Shown here piece after piece: positions 10,511 to 21,156 of a DNA stretch of 64,000 nucleotides. Position numbers and translations under genes: made by a program. Source of the DNA: Panicum virgatum (lineage: Eukaryota; Streptophyta; Magnoliopsida; Poales; Poaceae); assembly GCF_016808335.1 (NCBI RefSeq), contig NC_053136.1, positions 4,012,531 through 4,076,530 on the forward strand, written 5' to 3'. Numbering within the stretch: the first letter of the stretch is position 1; every line of letters starts with the position of its first letter. A model generated the notes under the pieces. The model was given only the letters and a program-made list of their open reading frames with translations. It ran no database searches and was not told where the DNA came from.

Positions 10511-12805
10511 TTATGCAACATCTTGCACATTCCGTGTATGTTCAGTGGTTGCTGAAATAGTTTCGGGTGTTTCCTGAATTTCTTCAAGTTGCACCTTGCT
10601 CCCACTAAATCCTTTTGAGAGAAACTCCTTTTCTAAGAAAACACCATTACGAGCGACAAACACTTTGCCTTCCGCCTTATTGTAAAAATAATATCCTTTG
10701 GTTTCCCTAGGATACCCCACAAAGAAGCATTTGTCTGACTTTGGAGTGAGCTTATCTGACATCAAACGTTTGACATAAGCCTCACATCCCCAAACTTTGA
10801 GAAAAGATAATCCGGGACGCTTCCCAGTCCATATCTCATATGGTGTTTTCTCAACAGACTTACTTGGAACCCTATTCAGTGTGAACGCAGCAGTTTCAAG
10901 AGCATAACCCCAAAATGACAATGGAAGATCAGCTTGGCTCATCATGGACCTAACCATGTCCAACAAGGTTCGGTTCCTCCGTTCGGATACCCCATTCCAT
11001 TGAGGCGTTACGGGCGGAGTTAGCTGCGGAATAATTCCACATTGCTTCAAATGATCACCAAATTCAAGGCTCAAATATTCTCCTCCATGATCAGATCGCA
11101 GAAATTTAATTGTCTTGCCTAATTGATTTTGTACTTCATTATGAAATTCTTTGAACTTTTCAAACGATTCAGACTTGTGCCTCATTAAGTAGATATAGCC
11201 ATATCTACTAAAGTCATCAGTGAAAGTAATGAAGTACTGAAAACCACCTCTGGCTATTGAGCTCATTGGTCCACATACATCGGTATGTACAAGTCCCAAC
11301 AAGTCACTCGCCCTTTCACTATGATCAGCGAAAGGCGCTTTGGTCATCTTTCCAAGCAAACAAGACTCACATGTGTCAAATGATTCAAAATCAAATGAGC
11401 TTAACAATCCATCTTTATGGAGTTGTTCAATGCGCTTCTCATTTATATGACCTAAGTGACAATGCCAAATAAAAGTGGGATTCAAATCATTTGGTCTAAG
11501 CCTCTTAGTATTAATGTTACAGACAGATTTATCCTCAAGATCAAGAACATATAATCCATTCACCAATGGACAATGAGCATAAAAAATACCATTGCAAAAA
11601 ATAGAACAACGTTTGTTCTCTATTACAATCTTAAAATCACCAACTTCTTCCAAACATGAAGAAGAAATAATGTTCTTGCTCAAAGCTGGAATGCAATAAC
11701 AATTATTTAATTCCAAAACTAATCCGGAGGGTAGAGACAAGTGGTAGGTGCCGACTGCCAACACCGCAACCTTTGCGCCGTTGCCGACACGAACGTCCAA
11801 CTCGCCTCTTGCAAATCTTCTAGTCTCACTTAGACCCTGCAACGATTTGCAAGTGTGAATTATCGATCCAGTATCAAATACCCATGATTCACTAGAAGAT
11901 AATGCAATATTTATTTCTATAACATTTATACCTGAAGTGGAAGTCTCACTTCCCTTCTTCTTCTTCTTTTCTTCCAAGTACTTCTTGCAGTTCCTAGACC
12001 AATGTCCCTTTTCATGACAGTGGAAGCATTCATCCTCAGAAGTAGGGCCAGATTTGGCCTTAGGTGCTGGCTTTAGCTTAGAGCCCGAGGACTCACCACC
12101 AGAACTCTTTTCTTTGCCTTTACCTTTGGGATTAGGAGGCGTCCAACGCTTCCTCTTTTTGTTCCCCTTCGAAATCATCATCACATGATTGGGATTCTTC
12201 TTAATGCTCTCATCTGCTGTCTTTAGCATCCCATGCAACTCACTCAATGTTTTATCCAAGCCATTCATCTGAAAGTTCATGATAAAAGGCTCATAGCTCG
12301 CCGGGAGCGACTGGAGAATAACATCAGTAGCCAAGTCTTGGTGAAGTTCAGAACCAAGTCTGTCCAAAGTCTCAATATAACCAATCATTTTGATCACATG
12401 AGGACTGACAGGGCTACCTTCTGCCAGCTTGCACGCAAACAAGGACTTTGAGATATTGAACCTCTCAGTCCTGGCTTGGTTCTGAAACATCCCACGCAGC
12501 CCCTCGATCATGGTATGAGCATCCGCATGCTCATACTGCTTCTGCAGATCAGGGGACATGGTGGCGAGCATCAGACAGCTGACATCAAGTGAGTCATTGC
12601 AGTGCTTCTCATAAGCTCTACGATCAGCAGCAGTTGCATTGTCAGGGAGATCATCAGGATATGGCTGCTCAAGAACATACTCCTTTTTCTCTTGCCTGAG
12701 AATAATTCTCAGGTTGCGGTACCAATCAATAAAGTTTGTTCCATTCAACTTTTTTTTCTCAAGAACAGAACGCAAATTGAAAGCAGAATTATTACTGGTA
12801 GACAT
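10511..12805 (-). CDS. Copia gag-protease-integrase part of the polyprotein (up to an in-frame stop)
   Basis: This 764-residue frame starts at an ATG after the leader. Residues 1-220 are the copia gag domain. A CCHC zinc knuckle (CFHCHEKGHWSRNC) lies at about 260-273 and binds element RNA. The aspartic protease motif WVFDTGS lies at about 308-314. The integrase HHCC region includes HLGHINEKR and CESCLLGK, followed by the core with HTDVCGP and RSDHGGEY and the C-terminal copia motif NGVSERRNRTL. The frame ends at TAA (10511-10513). The frame downstream of this codon is the same one, so this is one nonsense change, probably CAA to TAA, in a polyprotein of about 1,326 residues. The same proteins occur in the decayed copy at 32290-34788. 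Confidence 0.9.
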   Translation of the reverse strand: MSTSNNSAFNLRSVLEKKKLNGTNFIDWYRNLRIILRQEKKEYVLEQPYPDDLPDNATAADRRAYEKHCNDSLDVSCLMLATMSPDLQKQYEHADAHTMIEGLRGMFQNQARTERFNISKSLFACKLAEGSPVSPHVIKMIGYIETLDRLGSELHQDLATDVILQSLPASYEPFIMNFQMNGLDKTLSELHGMLKTADESIKKNPNHVMMISKGNKKRKRWTPPNPKGKGKEKSSGGESSGSKLKPAPKAKSGPTSEDECFHCHEKGHWSRNCKKYLEEKKKKKGSETSTSGINVIEINIALSSSESWVFDTGSIIHTCKSLQGLSETRRFARGELDVRVGNGAKVAVLAVGTYHLSLPSGLVLELNNCYCIPALSKNIISSSCLEEVGDFKIVIENKRCSIFCNGIFYAHCPLVNGLYVLDLEDKSVCNINTKRLRPNDLNPTFIWHCHLGHINEKRIEQLHKDGLLSSFDFESFDTCESCLLGKMTKAPFADHSERASDLLGLVHTDVCGPMSSIARGGFQYFITFTDDFSRYGYIYLMRHKSESFEKFKEFHNEVQNQLGKTIKFLRSDHGGEYLSLEFGDHLKQCGIIPQLTPPVTPQWNGVSERRNRTLLDMVRSMMSQADLPLSFWGYALETAAFTLNRVPSKSVEKTPYEIWTGKRPGLSFLKVWGCEAYVKRLMSDKLTPKSDKCFFVGYPRETKGYYFYNKAEGKVFVARNGVFLEKEFLSKGFSGSKVQLEEIQETPETISATTEHTRNVQDVA

Positions 12806-14217
12806 GATCTACAACATTAAAGTAAAGCAAGATTTCAGCACTAAGTTTATGTAAAAGACTTTCATTAACTGATTTAACAAAAGACAACCTACTATATCAA
12901 AGTCATCTTCCCTCTAATGACATATAGTGGTTCAAGATCCATAATCACTAAAATCCTAGTGAGCTTTAGCATCACGGCTAGAAAAGTAGTGATACAGGTA
13001 AGCAACAAATTACTAATCACATCTCTATGCGACTCTTGTTTGTTGGGTGGCATCCAATGCCCCGGCCCCAACCCTATGCCTTAAAGCCCAAAACTGTTTT
13101 GATAGCTTTGTTGAGTAAACCAATACTATGCTTGTGAATGTCCGACATCCACCCTATACAAAAGTGATAGCTGAGGGTACTCTACTTTGGTAAACCTACC
13201 ACACAACGATCAAAATTTATAGGTGCAGCCATTGGTAAAAGGCATAAAAAACTCAACCTTTTCCGAGGGAAGCTATTCTATCATGATTAAAGCATCCACC
13301 ATATGTAAAAGCATGAAAGAATAGTATGACAGGAAAATAAACATCACAGGCATATAATCATATTATATTGTGAATAGTATGGCCTCTTGCATCACAATGG
13401 GCTCCATCGCCATGGCTCCAAGGTGACCTCCATTGCCATCCGTCCTGTCTTGTGGTGATCATCATCGCCATCGTGATTGAAGCCTCCATGAAAAGATACT
13501 AAGCCACTACATCTAATAGCTAGTGAAATAATTACATGAGGATTCAAACATCACAAGTCGACACGCAGGTCATTATACAATAATGGTGCAACCTCAACCC
13601 GGTTGTGTTAACTTGCGACATGCAGGCCGCACAAATCATCACATACATCATCACATGACATTGAGGCCATACCATTCACATTACACCCTGCAAAAACAAG
13701 TTAGGCGTACGACGTGTTCTACCAAAGTAGCGCTTGGGAAGCCGCTACAGCGAGAAAGCAACGGCGGTCCCGCTGGCCGGTCAGCGGGCGGGGGGTCGAG
13801 GGGGGATTACACAGATCGCATCTATGGAATCCCTATGAAAATCTCATCAGAGTGATCGCATCACCTCAAATCCGAGCCATTCATAATGCCTCAATTTTCA
13901 CTAGGTCAATCACATTGACCGTGCAAACTTTGCACTTGAGAAGACTGCATCTACACATGACCTCGATCTGTTGGTTCAATCTGCTGACTATGCACACAGT
14001 TAGTCCCGATGGTGATTCCAGCCGGTAGGGACATGTCGTATGCATAACAGAGAAAGAACACAAACTAATCTTTTGTCACATGCCGCGCAATCAACTCGCT
14101 CCAGTTTTAACCCCTTATGACCAATTGATCTAATCAAACCGTGCAAAAGTAATAGATCCAATCTACTACAACAACATATCACCTATATGCAAAAGATCCA
14201 GACCAAAAACTACGCAA
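12806..14217. other. Copia element 1 leader (no gene seen)
   Basis: These 1.4 kb between the gag start and the primer site form the untranslated leader of the minus-strand element. Small frames such as 13583-14028 have no family features and I treat them as chance. Confidence 0.7.
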
Positions 14218-14232
14218 GATGGCTCTGGTACC
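14218..14232 (-). other. Copia element 1 primer-binding site
   Basis: On the minus strand, directly inside the 5' LTR, the sequence reads TGGTACCAGAGCCAT. This matches the usual initiator Met-tRNA primer site (TGGTATCAGAGC) with one change. Confidence 0.85.
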
Positions 14233-14234
14233 AC

Positions 14235-14730
14235 TGTTGGGAAACGGGTAGGCTACGCTAGCATCACTACCGCATATACCCAAGATACTTGCGAGTAGAA
14301 GATCATAGATCGTTACCACTAGACGCGCAGCGCAGCGGAAGAAGTCGCGCGTCGATGTAGAGGAAGTAGTCGATCACGTCCAACGAACCGAGCTCCTCGT
14401 ACTTGATCCCGGCAGCCGATCAGCGCAACAGTCGCAGCAGCGCCTCCACGGAGTCCACACGTACGGGGATGAAACGCCGGGCGTCGGTGTGCTAGCACCG
14501 CACGCACGGCATGGGCGGCGGCCGAGAGAGAGAGAGGGAGGGGCGGCAGCTAGGAGGTGGCGCGGCTCACCGGGGGGGTCGCCCCCTTAGCCCCTCCCTC
14601 GTATATATAGGGCGTACTAATGGGCTTCTATCTCATAGGCCCATTAGTAACCCTAATCCCTCTTGGATCAATATCCTCTTGGGCCTTTAAACCGTATTGT
14701 GATGATGGGCTCTTGGGCATATCACCAACA
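14235..14730 (-). repeat. Copia element 1, 5' LTR (promoter LTR)
   Basis: This 496-bp repeat is adjacent to the primer-binding site, so it is the promoter-bearing LTR of the minus-strand element. A TATATATA box lies at 14602-14609. The start is fixed by TGTTGGGAAACG immediately after the primer site and the end by the ctctg duplication. Confidence 0.95.
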
Positions 14731-17023
14731 CTCTGATACTAAACTAGACAGTGATGGTGAAGAGGGCTGGTCAGCACAGATACCTCATTTCCCTGTCGAC
14801 GGTATATTCCCTCTGTATAGGTTTCCAAGGAGCAGGCACCGTGATGGCTCTATATACAGGGGCACGGATAGCTGGAAAGAAGAATTTGGTACTGCAAACC
14901 GTAACGAGAGTAAGTGATCAATATCTCTTCTCCCATTTTAGTTTTTTAGTATATTTTGCAGGCAGCATTAACTTATATATTCTTTGCAGAAACCTTGAGG
15001 TTAGTTCTTCTTAATTTTGTTTATTTTTACTGGTTGAATGCCAGCGCTTTGCAAAGATAAATGGAAATCTTGTCACTTGTCAGTTGCTACTTAGGAGTTG
15101 CATTGTTAGATGTTTGCAGAAGTAGGAGACATCTAAACCATCACGCCCTAACTATATTGCAGCGTGCGAAATTGGTCGATATCTATTCAACATGAGTTTG
15201 GTCTAGGGACAAGGTGAGATGGGATGGTACCATCCACCTTTTGTTTGGTTGGATGACTAGGAATAACCACATAAAAACTCTGGTCACCTTTTCTGGTTAC
15301 AATATAACTCGTAATTTGTTTATGAAGCTCGGTTGGTGGCAATGATGTTATCAGATCCTGCTGATTGCGTCCTCCGTGTTGATGGAACTTGCATGTGGCA
15401 TCCACCTCGCCCGATGTTGCAGATTTTCTCACTAAAGTTGCATAAAGTTCATGTGGACGGTGGCTTGGTAGAGTTGTATAGGATATATAGCAGCGTGAGA
15501 TCGTCTGGATCCATTGCTTAATCATGTCATCAATTTCAGTAGGGATGATCCCATCATTGTGGAGCAGGTGAACATCTGTGATCATTTGTAAAGTTTTTTA
15601 AATTGCTATATCTTTTCAGAATATAAGACCAAACACACCACATGGCACAGAACTGATCATGCTACATTAACTTAATCTCTTTTAAACCACTAAAGTTGGC
15701 AAAGAGCGTGAATGTTGTATTAATTATGCTCTTGGACCATTTAATAGAAAAGTAGGTTCTGTTTGCACTCTTGATTTCCCTAATAACTAGAAATAGCATA
15801 CAGTTATTGTACCATAGATTTTAGTTAATATTTGGGTTACAGCTGCCAAACGATGCTTCCATCTGAATAATCTGTCCGAAAGTAGAAAAATAATTTTGGG
15901 TTGTATATAAACTACAAATAAATATACCGAGTCTTAGATTGTGAAATGATGGTTTATGATGAAAACAGATCCATATCACCTGTTACACCAAAGAAAATCA
16001 AATCTAATACTTTCGGCTCTTGGCTGCTACTTAATACACCACACAAAAATGATTTTCTCTTGTTCATCATATGCATGTGGAGGTGAATATCATAAATATC
16101 GAATCATTACGAAATACATTTTCTTTTCTCTATTCATCAGACACAGGTTTTCTTTTTTTTTGAATATTTGGGATTCAAAACAAAACCAATTTAACAATGA
16201 TCTTGGTCTTCAATTGTAAAGTATCCCTTATTCCCTTTTAAATATGAGTGAAACATCAATAGGGAAGCATTTTGCTTGAACTAATACTTCGATATGAAAA
16301 GATTCTAAATAGTAATAATTTTGTAGGGTTCTCTCATCAACATGAATGGCCCTAAGCGAGGGATGCAATTAATAGGCACTATTCTAATAGAATATGACTT
16401 GAGGATCAAGACTGGCAAACATGAAAAGGATGATCTACAGCTGATTGATGGTGCATCAATCATCGATGACATTGGCACTGAGGACCGGGAAATATTCACA
16501 AGACGAATTCATGGCGAGTATGGCACAATGGAGATAAGTGCATCACGTCTTCTCTATGCAGTTGAGGCGACCATAGAAGTTCTCATATCAGAAGTGTATA
16601 GAAGCTTCAATTTGCATCTTGGATGTTTTACGAGCGGGTTGCAGGAACAAATTCAGCTCTTTGATGGTGACATTGGCGAGTCATGTGGCTTAAAGAGATC
16701 TGTGGTTGCTGTAAGGATGCATACTTCTGTGGATTTGAAGTTCAAGGTAGGTTCAGAGTCATCCAGATCTGAGCATTGCTGTTTCTTCAAGGCGAACCAA
16801 CATGGATGTGTTAGTAAAGAGATAAAGACTAATCTTGGTTTGATTTCAGTAAAGGTGACTTGGTCACCTTTGCCTAGAGGACTAGGTGTAGTGTTTCCTG
16901 CCTAATATAAGGTTTTATGGTGCCATACTTCTATATCAAAAGTTACCTCTGTTATGAGGAGGCCAAGAGAGATTAGGCAACCATCAAGACTTGCAAGGTT
17001 GTAGTGGCACCGGCAGCAACCGA

Positions 17024-17399
17024 AGCGGGCCAGAAAAAGGGAGTTGGTCCGGGAAAAAGAAAGGAAAAGGGAGAGGGGTTGGGCCTCCAGGGCTGAAATG
17101 GTTTAGGAGAAAAGGAAAATGTTTTTCATCTCCTGAAAACAACTCAAACACATTCATATGAATTTAAATTAGGAGAATTTAAATTCATATGAACCCAAAC
17201 AATAAAATAGATGCAATTCAGCATGAATGCATAACAACCAAAACGACCTCATTTAATTTAGAAGACAACCAATTATTTTCCTTATACTAAATTCCCTGTA
17301 ACGATAAGAAATGTTGGGAAAATTTTAAAATTACATGAAAAACATTGATTTATTTTTAATTTTAATCACATCCTGAAATCCAAAAGTTTCAGGGTGTGA
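17024..17399 (-). repeat. Truncated LTR fragment of another gypsy element
   Basis: Read on the minus strand it starts TGTCACACCCTGAAAC at 17399, a typical Tekay-type LTR start. It runs to 17024, where sequence homologous to the 3' flank of DUF6598 copy B resumes. It abuts the broken left LTR of the gypsy nest at 17400. No second end or target duplication is visible, so one end has been deleted. Confidence 0.5.
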
Positions 17400-18400
17400 C
17401 AGGAACCTATTCCCTACCTCGATTTGGGCCGGGTCGCGGCGAGGGGGCGGCGCTACGAGGGCAGGCGGCGGCGGCCACGGCGGCTCTGATCGGCGGCGCA
17501 GCAAGGCCGGGGAGGAGGGGCGCAAGGGCGGCGTGGCTTGTGGTGGTGGTAGGCGACGCGAGGGGCCTATTTATATGCGGAATAAGGCGGTGGAGGAGGG
17601 GGGGGGGCGCGACGGCCGGCCGGCGAGCTCGAGGACGAGCTTTAATGGCGGCGGGACCGGAGGTGGCGCTGTGCTGCGCAGGTGTCGAGGCGAGCAGGTG
17701 GGGCGGTGGCGCGTAGCGGGGAAGACGGTAGCTGGGGAGGTGCTCGGCACAAGTGGGGTTGACGCGCGGCAGCTGTGTGAGCTCTGCTAGTATCGTGCGT
17801 CGGCGCTATGCCGGGCGGCGCGACGAGTGCATTACGATGGGACGGGTCAGGCAGGCGTGAGCGGATGAGGCGGCGCTGTGCTTGACGATGGGTGGCGCGA
17901 CGAGCCTCCGGACGCGTGGTGCACGTGGGAGCAGGGGGGTCGGGCGCGCGTGGGCAGGGAGCAGAGGAGAAGGAAGGAGAGAGGAGAAGGAGGGAGAAAA
18001 GAAAAGAAGAAAAGGAAAAAGGAAAAGGAGAAGAGAAGAAAATGAGAGAGGAAAAGGAGAAGAAAATGAAGCGCTGAACTACTGACTCAGTCCACTGTAG
18101 CAGCGTGCACTGTTGCTCCAGTCAGTAGCTGGTCATCATGACTCGTCGCCCATGCGCGCGGCGCTGAGTCTTTAATGCTTGCCTTGGTAACTGACGAGCC
18201 GCCTCGGTAACTGGCGATCCACAGTGGGGACTGACAAAAGCTGCCCCGTGCCCAGCGGCAGCAGAGCACGCCTCAACCACTCGCACTTAATGCGGGTGGG
18301 TGAGGGAGCTTCCAGCGGAAGGCTTGCGCCCGCGCCTGCGTGACACGTGGCGGCTCCGCACCCCTCCCGAGCAGCTAGCTGAGCCGAGAGCTCACGGCGC

Positions 18401-18487
18401 TCCGGATAGGCACGTGGAGGTCCCGGACCCATCTGCGGGAGTCCGGATGGCACGTGGAGGTCCCGGACCCACCTGCGGGGGTCCGGG
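18401..18487. repeat. Two-copy tandem repeat of about 40 bp
   Basis: The unit containing cacgtggaggtcccggaccc occurs twice in a row within the nested LTR-element fragment. Confidence 0.65.
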
Positions 18488-18991
18488 TCCGCGGCCACAG
18501 GTACTGAGCATTTCCACCTCTGGGACACGTGGTGACACCGGACCCGTCCCCGAGCGGGAAGCGGGTCCGGGACCGTTGGTCCGATGAGATGGAGTCGGAC
18601 CCCAGGGGTCCGGCTGCTCAGCTCATTAGGGCATAATTACGGATAACTATGCGAGTCTTGGCATAGTAGGAGTGGATACCCCAGTTGCAGGGTACCGACA
18701 GAGGCCCCCGGGCCTGCCTCGGGAGAGGCAACGAACCCGCAGGTGGGGCCACTACTGTGAGCAACTTGGCTGCTTCTGGCGCCCAGCGGTGCACGCCGCA
18801 AGGGTCTTATCCCGCGTCGTCCATCCTTTGGGTCACCTACTGCATCATCACGTTTGGACCTGCACATGACTCAAGGTAGATGCTTAGTAGCGTACCCATG
18901 GGTCCCAAATCCTGTTGGTTGTGATCCTTTGAGATAGACAGCTAGACTCAGCGAACGGAGCTCAAGGGGCCGGCCTTTAGGTTAAGAGAAA

Positions 18992-19555
18992 GTCCGGACC
19001 TCCAGGTTCCCAGTCCTAGGTACTACGGCACTCATTCACAGGAGGTGGTGCGTGCAGGCTTAGGGTACGGAACCAGGCTAAGCGGCTACACGGCTCCGGA
19101 CCTCCCCGGAGAATGAGTGCGCTTCCCTGAACCTGTAGGTTCCCAGGGGTCCGAACCCCTCTCTTCCATGAGGGGTCTCAAGCTAAGGCACTAGCTAGCC
19201 AACTCAATTCGGACCACAATCACCGCACAAGAGTAAGAAACCACATGGGGGTTAGCGCAAACAGAATGCGTAGATTGAAATTGGAATGTAACATCCTTAA
19301 AGACGAACTAAGAATAAACTTTTCCTTTATAACTAGATGTACATGAGATGTGCGATGTAAGCCAGAACACGGGTTTATGAGGCCGGAGCTGTCCGGACCT
19401 CCGGGCCCCCAATCTTAGGTACTACGGTACTCGCCCTAGGGAGGTAGAGCATGCAGGCTTAGGGTACGGAATCAGGCTAAGCGGCTACACGGCTCCGGAC
19501 CTCCCCGGAGGGTGAGTACGCTTCCCTGAACCTGGTTTGCAGTGGTCCAGACCCC
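18992..19555. repeat. Direct repeat of about 165 bp with a period of about 399 bp
   Basis: 18992-19160 and 19391-19555 share long blocks including ctaagcggctacacggctcc and the flanking gtccggacctcc. The copies differ at several sites. They lie in the non-coding interior of the nested element. Confidence 0.7.
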
Positions 19556-19673
19556 TCCACGGGGGAGGCTCACCGGACTGGACCACACGGAAGTACTACC
19601 TAGTTACAAAGGAAAAAGGCTTTATTCCCTGCTGGGCCTCTAAGGGTAGGACTTACAGAGATGTACAGTCGGG

Positions 19674-19872
19674 GGTGCGACCGGAGTCGGCTTAACATCA
19701 GAAAGAGCTACCAGAGTCGGCTTAGTGCGACCGGAGTCGGCTTCTCGCCGGAGCGGGCTTGGTGCGACCGGAGTCGGCTTTCCGCCGGAGCGGGCTTGGT
19801 GCGACCGGAGTCGGCTTTCCGCCGGAGCGGGCTTGGTGCGACCGGAGTCGGCTTTCCGCCGGAGCGGGCTTC
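19674..19872. repeat. Tandem array of about five units of 37-39 bp
   Basis: Units of the form gtgcgaccggagtcggcttt followed by ccgccggagcgggcttg are repeated head to tail. The first unit is degenerate and the last three are nearly identical. The array gives open frames on both strands by periodicity alone. Confidence 0.8.
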
Positions 19873-20094
19873 CTCACATGAGTGAGGTATGCTGCGAGCT
19901 GGGATTTGTTGAAGCTGTGCTTCCCCCAGACCTGCTTGATGACGAGTTGGGAGAGCATGACTCGCTGTCGCCATCCTGCTGATGCGGGCTCTTGCCGTGC
20001 GAGTTCTGGCCCCCGGGCACTCGCCACCTGAAACATGGTGATGCCGAGCCGATGATCAAGCGAAAGCCAAGCTGCCCCTACCTAGCGCGCCAAA

Positions 20095-20639
20095 TGTCGA
20101 GGTGTGGCAAACCACAGCCGGGTGGCGGAATACACCCGCCTAAGCCCAGAGGGTGAGTACTCGGGGGTTATCTAGTCCTAGTCAGGACAGCTCAAGACCA
20201 TCCCTGGTCAGAAGATACGCACGAAAGCCGACGACAAGATCTCTGGATCTGAGACATTGAAGGCCAAAATGTAGTTTATAATACATCACCGGGCCCACCT
20301 GTCGGGGCCCCGCTCAGTGTACGTGCTCCCCTTAGACATATAAAAGGGAGAGCACGCCCGCTAGAACACAGGTTCACACAGACATGAAGCCAGACACAAC
20401 ACAAGCTCGGATTCACTCCAAGCAATCCCATTCTCAACCTCTTGAGAGCACAAGCAATACAACACACAGTGGACGTAGGGTATTACGCTCCGGCGGCCCG
20501 AACCACTCCAAACCTGCTGTGTTCATCGTGTTCTTACACCTCTAGATCGAGCACTCCTTGACTGCCCCCAAGCACATCCTACACTTAGGATTAGGTGAGT
20601 GCATTCCGCCACCCGGCTGTGGGTCTGTAAACCACGACA
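20095..20639 (-). repeat. LTR with long inverted ends (nested element)
   Basis: The 545-bp LTR starts TGTCGTGG and ends CCTCGACA on the minus strand. Its first and last 45-50 bases are imperfect inverted repeats of each other, sharing the core cacagccgggtggcggaat. A primer-site-like sequence abuts it at about 20075-20094, which argues for an LTR rather than a DNA transposon. Confidence 0.65.
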
Positions 20640-20676
20640 CGCGTGATTTAACTTGAGGAATTTTTGGGATGTTACA

Positions 20677-20690
20677 AACCTACCCCACTT
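20677..20690 (-). other. Gypsy polypurine tract
   Basis: On the minus strand AAGTGGGGTAGGTT lies directly before the 3' LTR start TGTAACATCCC, the expected position for plus-strand priming. Confidence 0.8.
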
Positions 20691-21156
20691 AAAATGAATC
20701 TCGTCCTCGAGATTCGGCTGGTTCCTAAAGAGATGGGGAAACTCCTTCTTCAGGGCATCTTCGCGTTCCCACGTAGCCTCTTCTACTCCGTGCCAGCTCC
20801 ATTATACTCTGCAAATCTGTACTTCTGAGTTCCTTGTTCTTCTTGTGACCGTGTCCAGAATTTGGACCGATACCTCCTGGTATCGCAGATCTGGCTGTAA
20901 ATCTTTGCCTCTACTGGCACGTGTTCTACTTCGTGTACCCTCAAACACTTTCTTAGTTGTGAGACATAGAACACTGGGTGTATGTCTGACATTCCTTCTG
21001 GTAGTTGAAGTCGGTAGGCTCCTTTTCGACTTTCTTTAGTACTTGGTACGGTCCAATGTACCGGGGGGCTAACTTTCCATGTACTTGAAATCTTCGGGTC
21101 CCTCGAATAGGTGAAACCTTAAGGTAGACAAAATCTCCTGGATTGAAACTTATTTC
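20690..21156 (-). pseudogene. Gypsy integrase C-terminus and chromodomain, frame broken
   Basis: After the stop at 21157 the integrase tail continues (FNPGDFVYLKVSP). A shift near 20990 is followed by a chromodomain-like stretch readable in pieces (ILDTVTRRTRNSEVQICRV and EDALKKEFPHLF) up to the polypurine tract. The chromodomain identifies the element as a chromovirus; in living copies it targets insertion to marked chromatin. Confidence 0.65.

Larger units (their letters stand above)
7382..14730 (-). mobile_element. Ty1/copia LTR retrotransposon, nearly complete, inserted in exon 2 of DUF6598 copy A
   Basis: The element has TGTTGGGAAACG...CACCAACA ends and a perfect 5-bp target duplication ctctg (7377-7381 and 14731-14735). 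The two LTRs of about 490 bp differ at only a handful of sites. In the element's own orientation the order is 5' LTR (14235-14730), a Met-tRNA-type primer site, leader, one gag-pol reading frame with gag, protease, integrase, RT and RNase H in copia order (12805-8825), a 3' non-coding stretch, a polypurine tract and the 3' LTR (7382-7872). A single in-frame stop at 10511-10513 is the only coding break I see. Near-identical LTRs imply a recent insertion. Confidence 0.95.
6856..16905 (+). pseudogene. DUF6598 gene copy A, disrupted
   Basis: By comparison with intact copy B at 46502-49226, the exons are 6856-6998, 7242-7381 continuing at 14736-14909 (split by the copia element 7382-14730), 15328-15567 and 16327-16905. 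Splice sites are conserved (donors GTGTGT, GTAAGT, GTGAAC; acceptors TTGACAG, ATGAAG, TTTGTAG). Exon 3 is 240 bp against 239 in copy B: one extra base near 15480 shifts the frame and gives a stop at 15519-15521. Exon 4 is open for 187 residues from 16342 and lacks one Ala codon found in copy B. DUF6598 is a grass-expanded domain of unknown biochemical role. A CACTA end lies about 120 bp upstream of the start codon and gypsy debris begins about 120 bp after the stop. Surely non-functional as a whole; exon 4 alone could still be transcribed. Confidence 0.85.
18070..20639 (-). mobile_element. Fragment of a second LTR retrotransposon nested in the gypsy 3' LTR
   Basis: A 545-bp LTR (20095-20639) is followed, on the minus strand, by the primer-site-like sequence TTTGGCGCGCTAGGTAGGGG and then about 2 kb of non-coding, tandem-repeat-rich internal sequence. 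No gag or pol frame is visible, which suggests a non-autonomous family or an internally deleted copy. The opposite LTR is missing: sequence from about 18070 joins directly to broken gypsy LTR. The right flank reads cgcgt, a possible 5-bp duplication whose partner is lost. Confidence 0.6.
17400..20676 (-). repeat. Gypsy 3' LTR, truncated and carrying a nested element fragment
   Basis: 17400-18065 matches 29604-29903 plus 37531-37890 of the right LTR, including the cgatttgggccgg motif and the gga/gaa-rich run. 20640-20676 matches the LTR terminus. The middle is replaced by the foreign fragment at about 18070-20639, and a piece equivalent to about 37905-38130 of the right LTR is missing. The outer end is lost at 17400. 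Confidence 0.75.
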
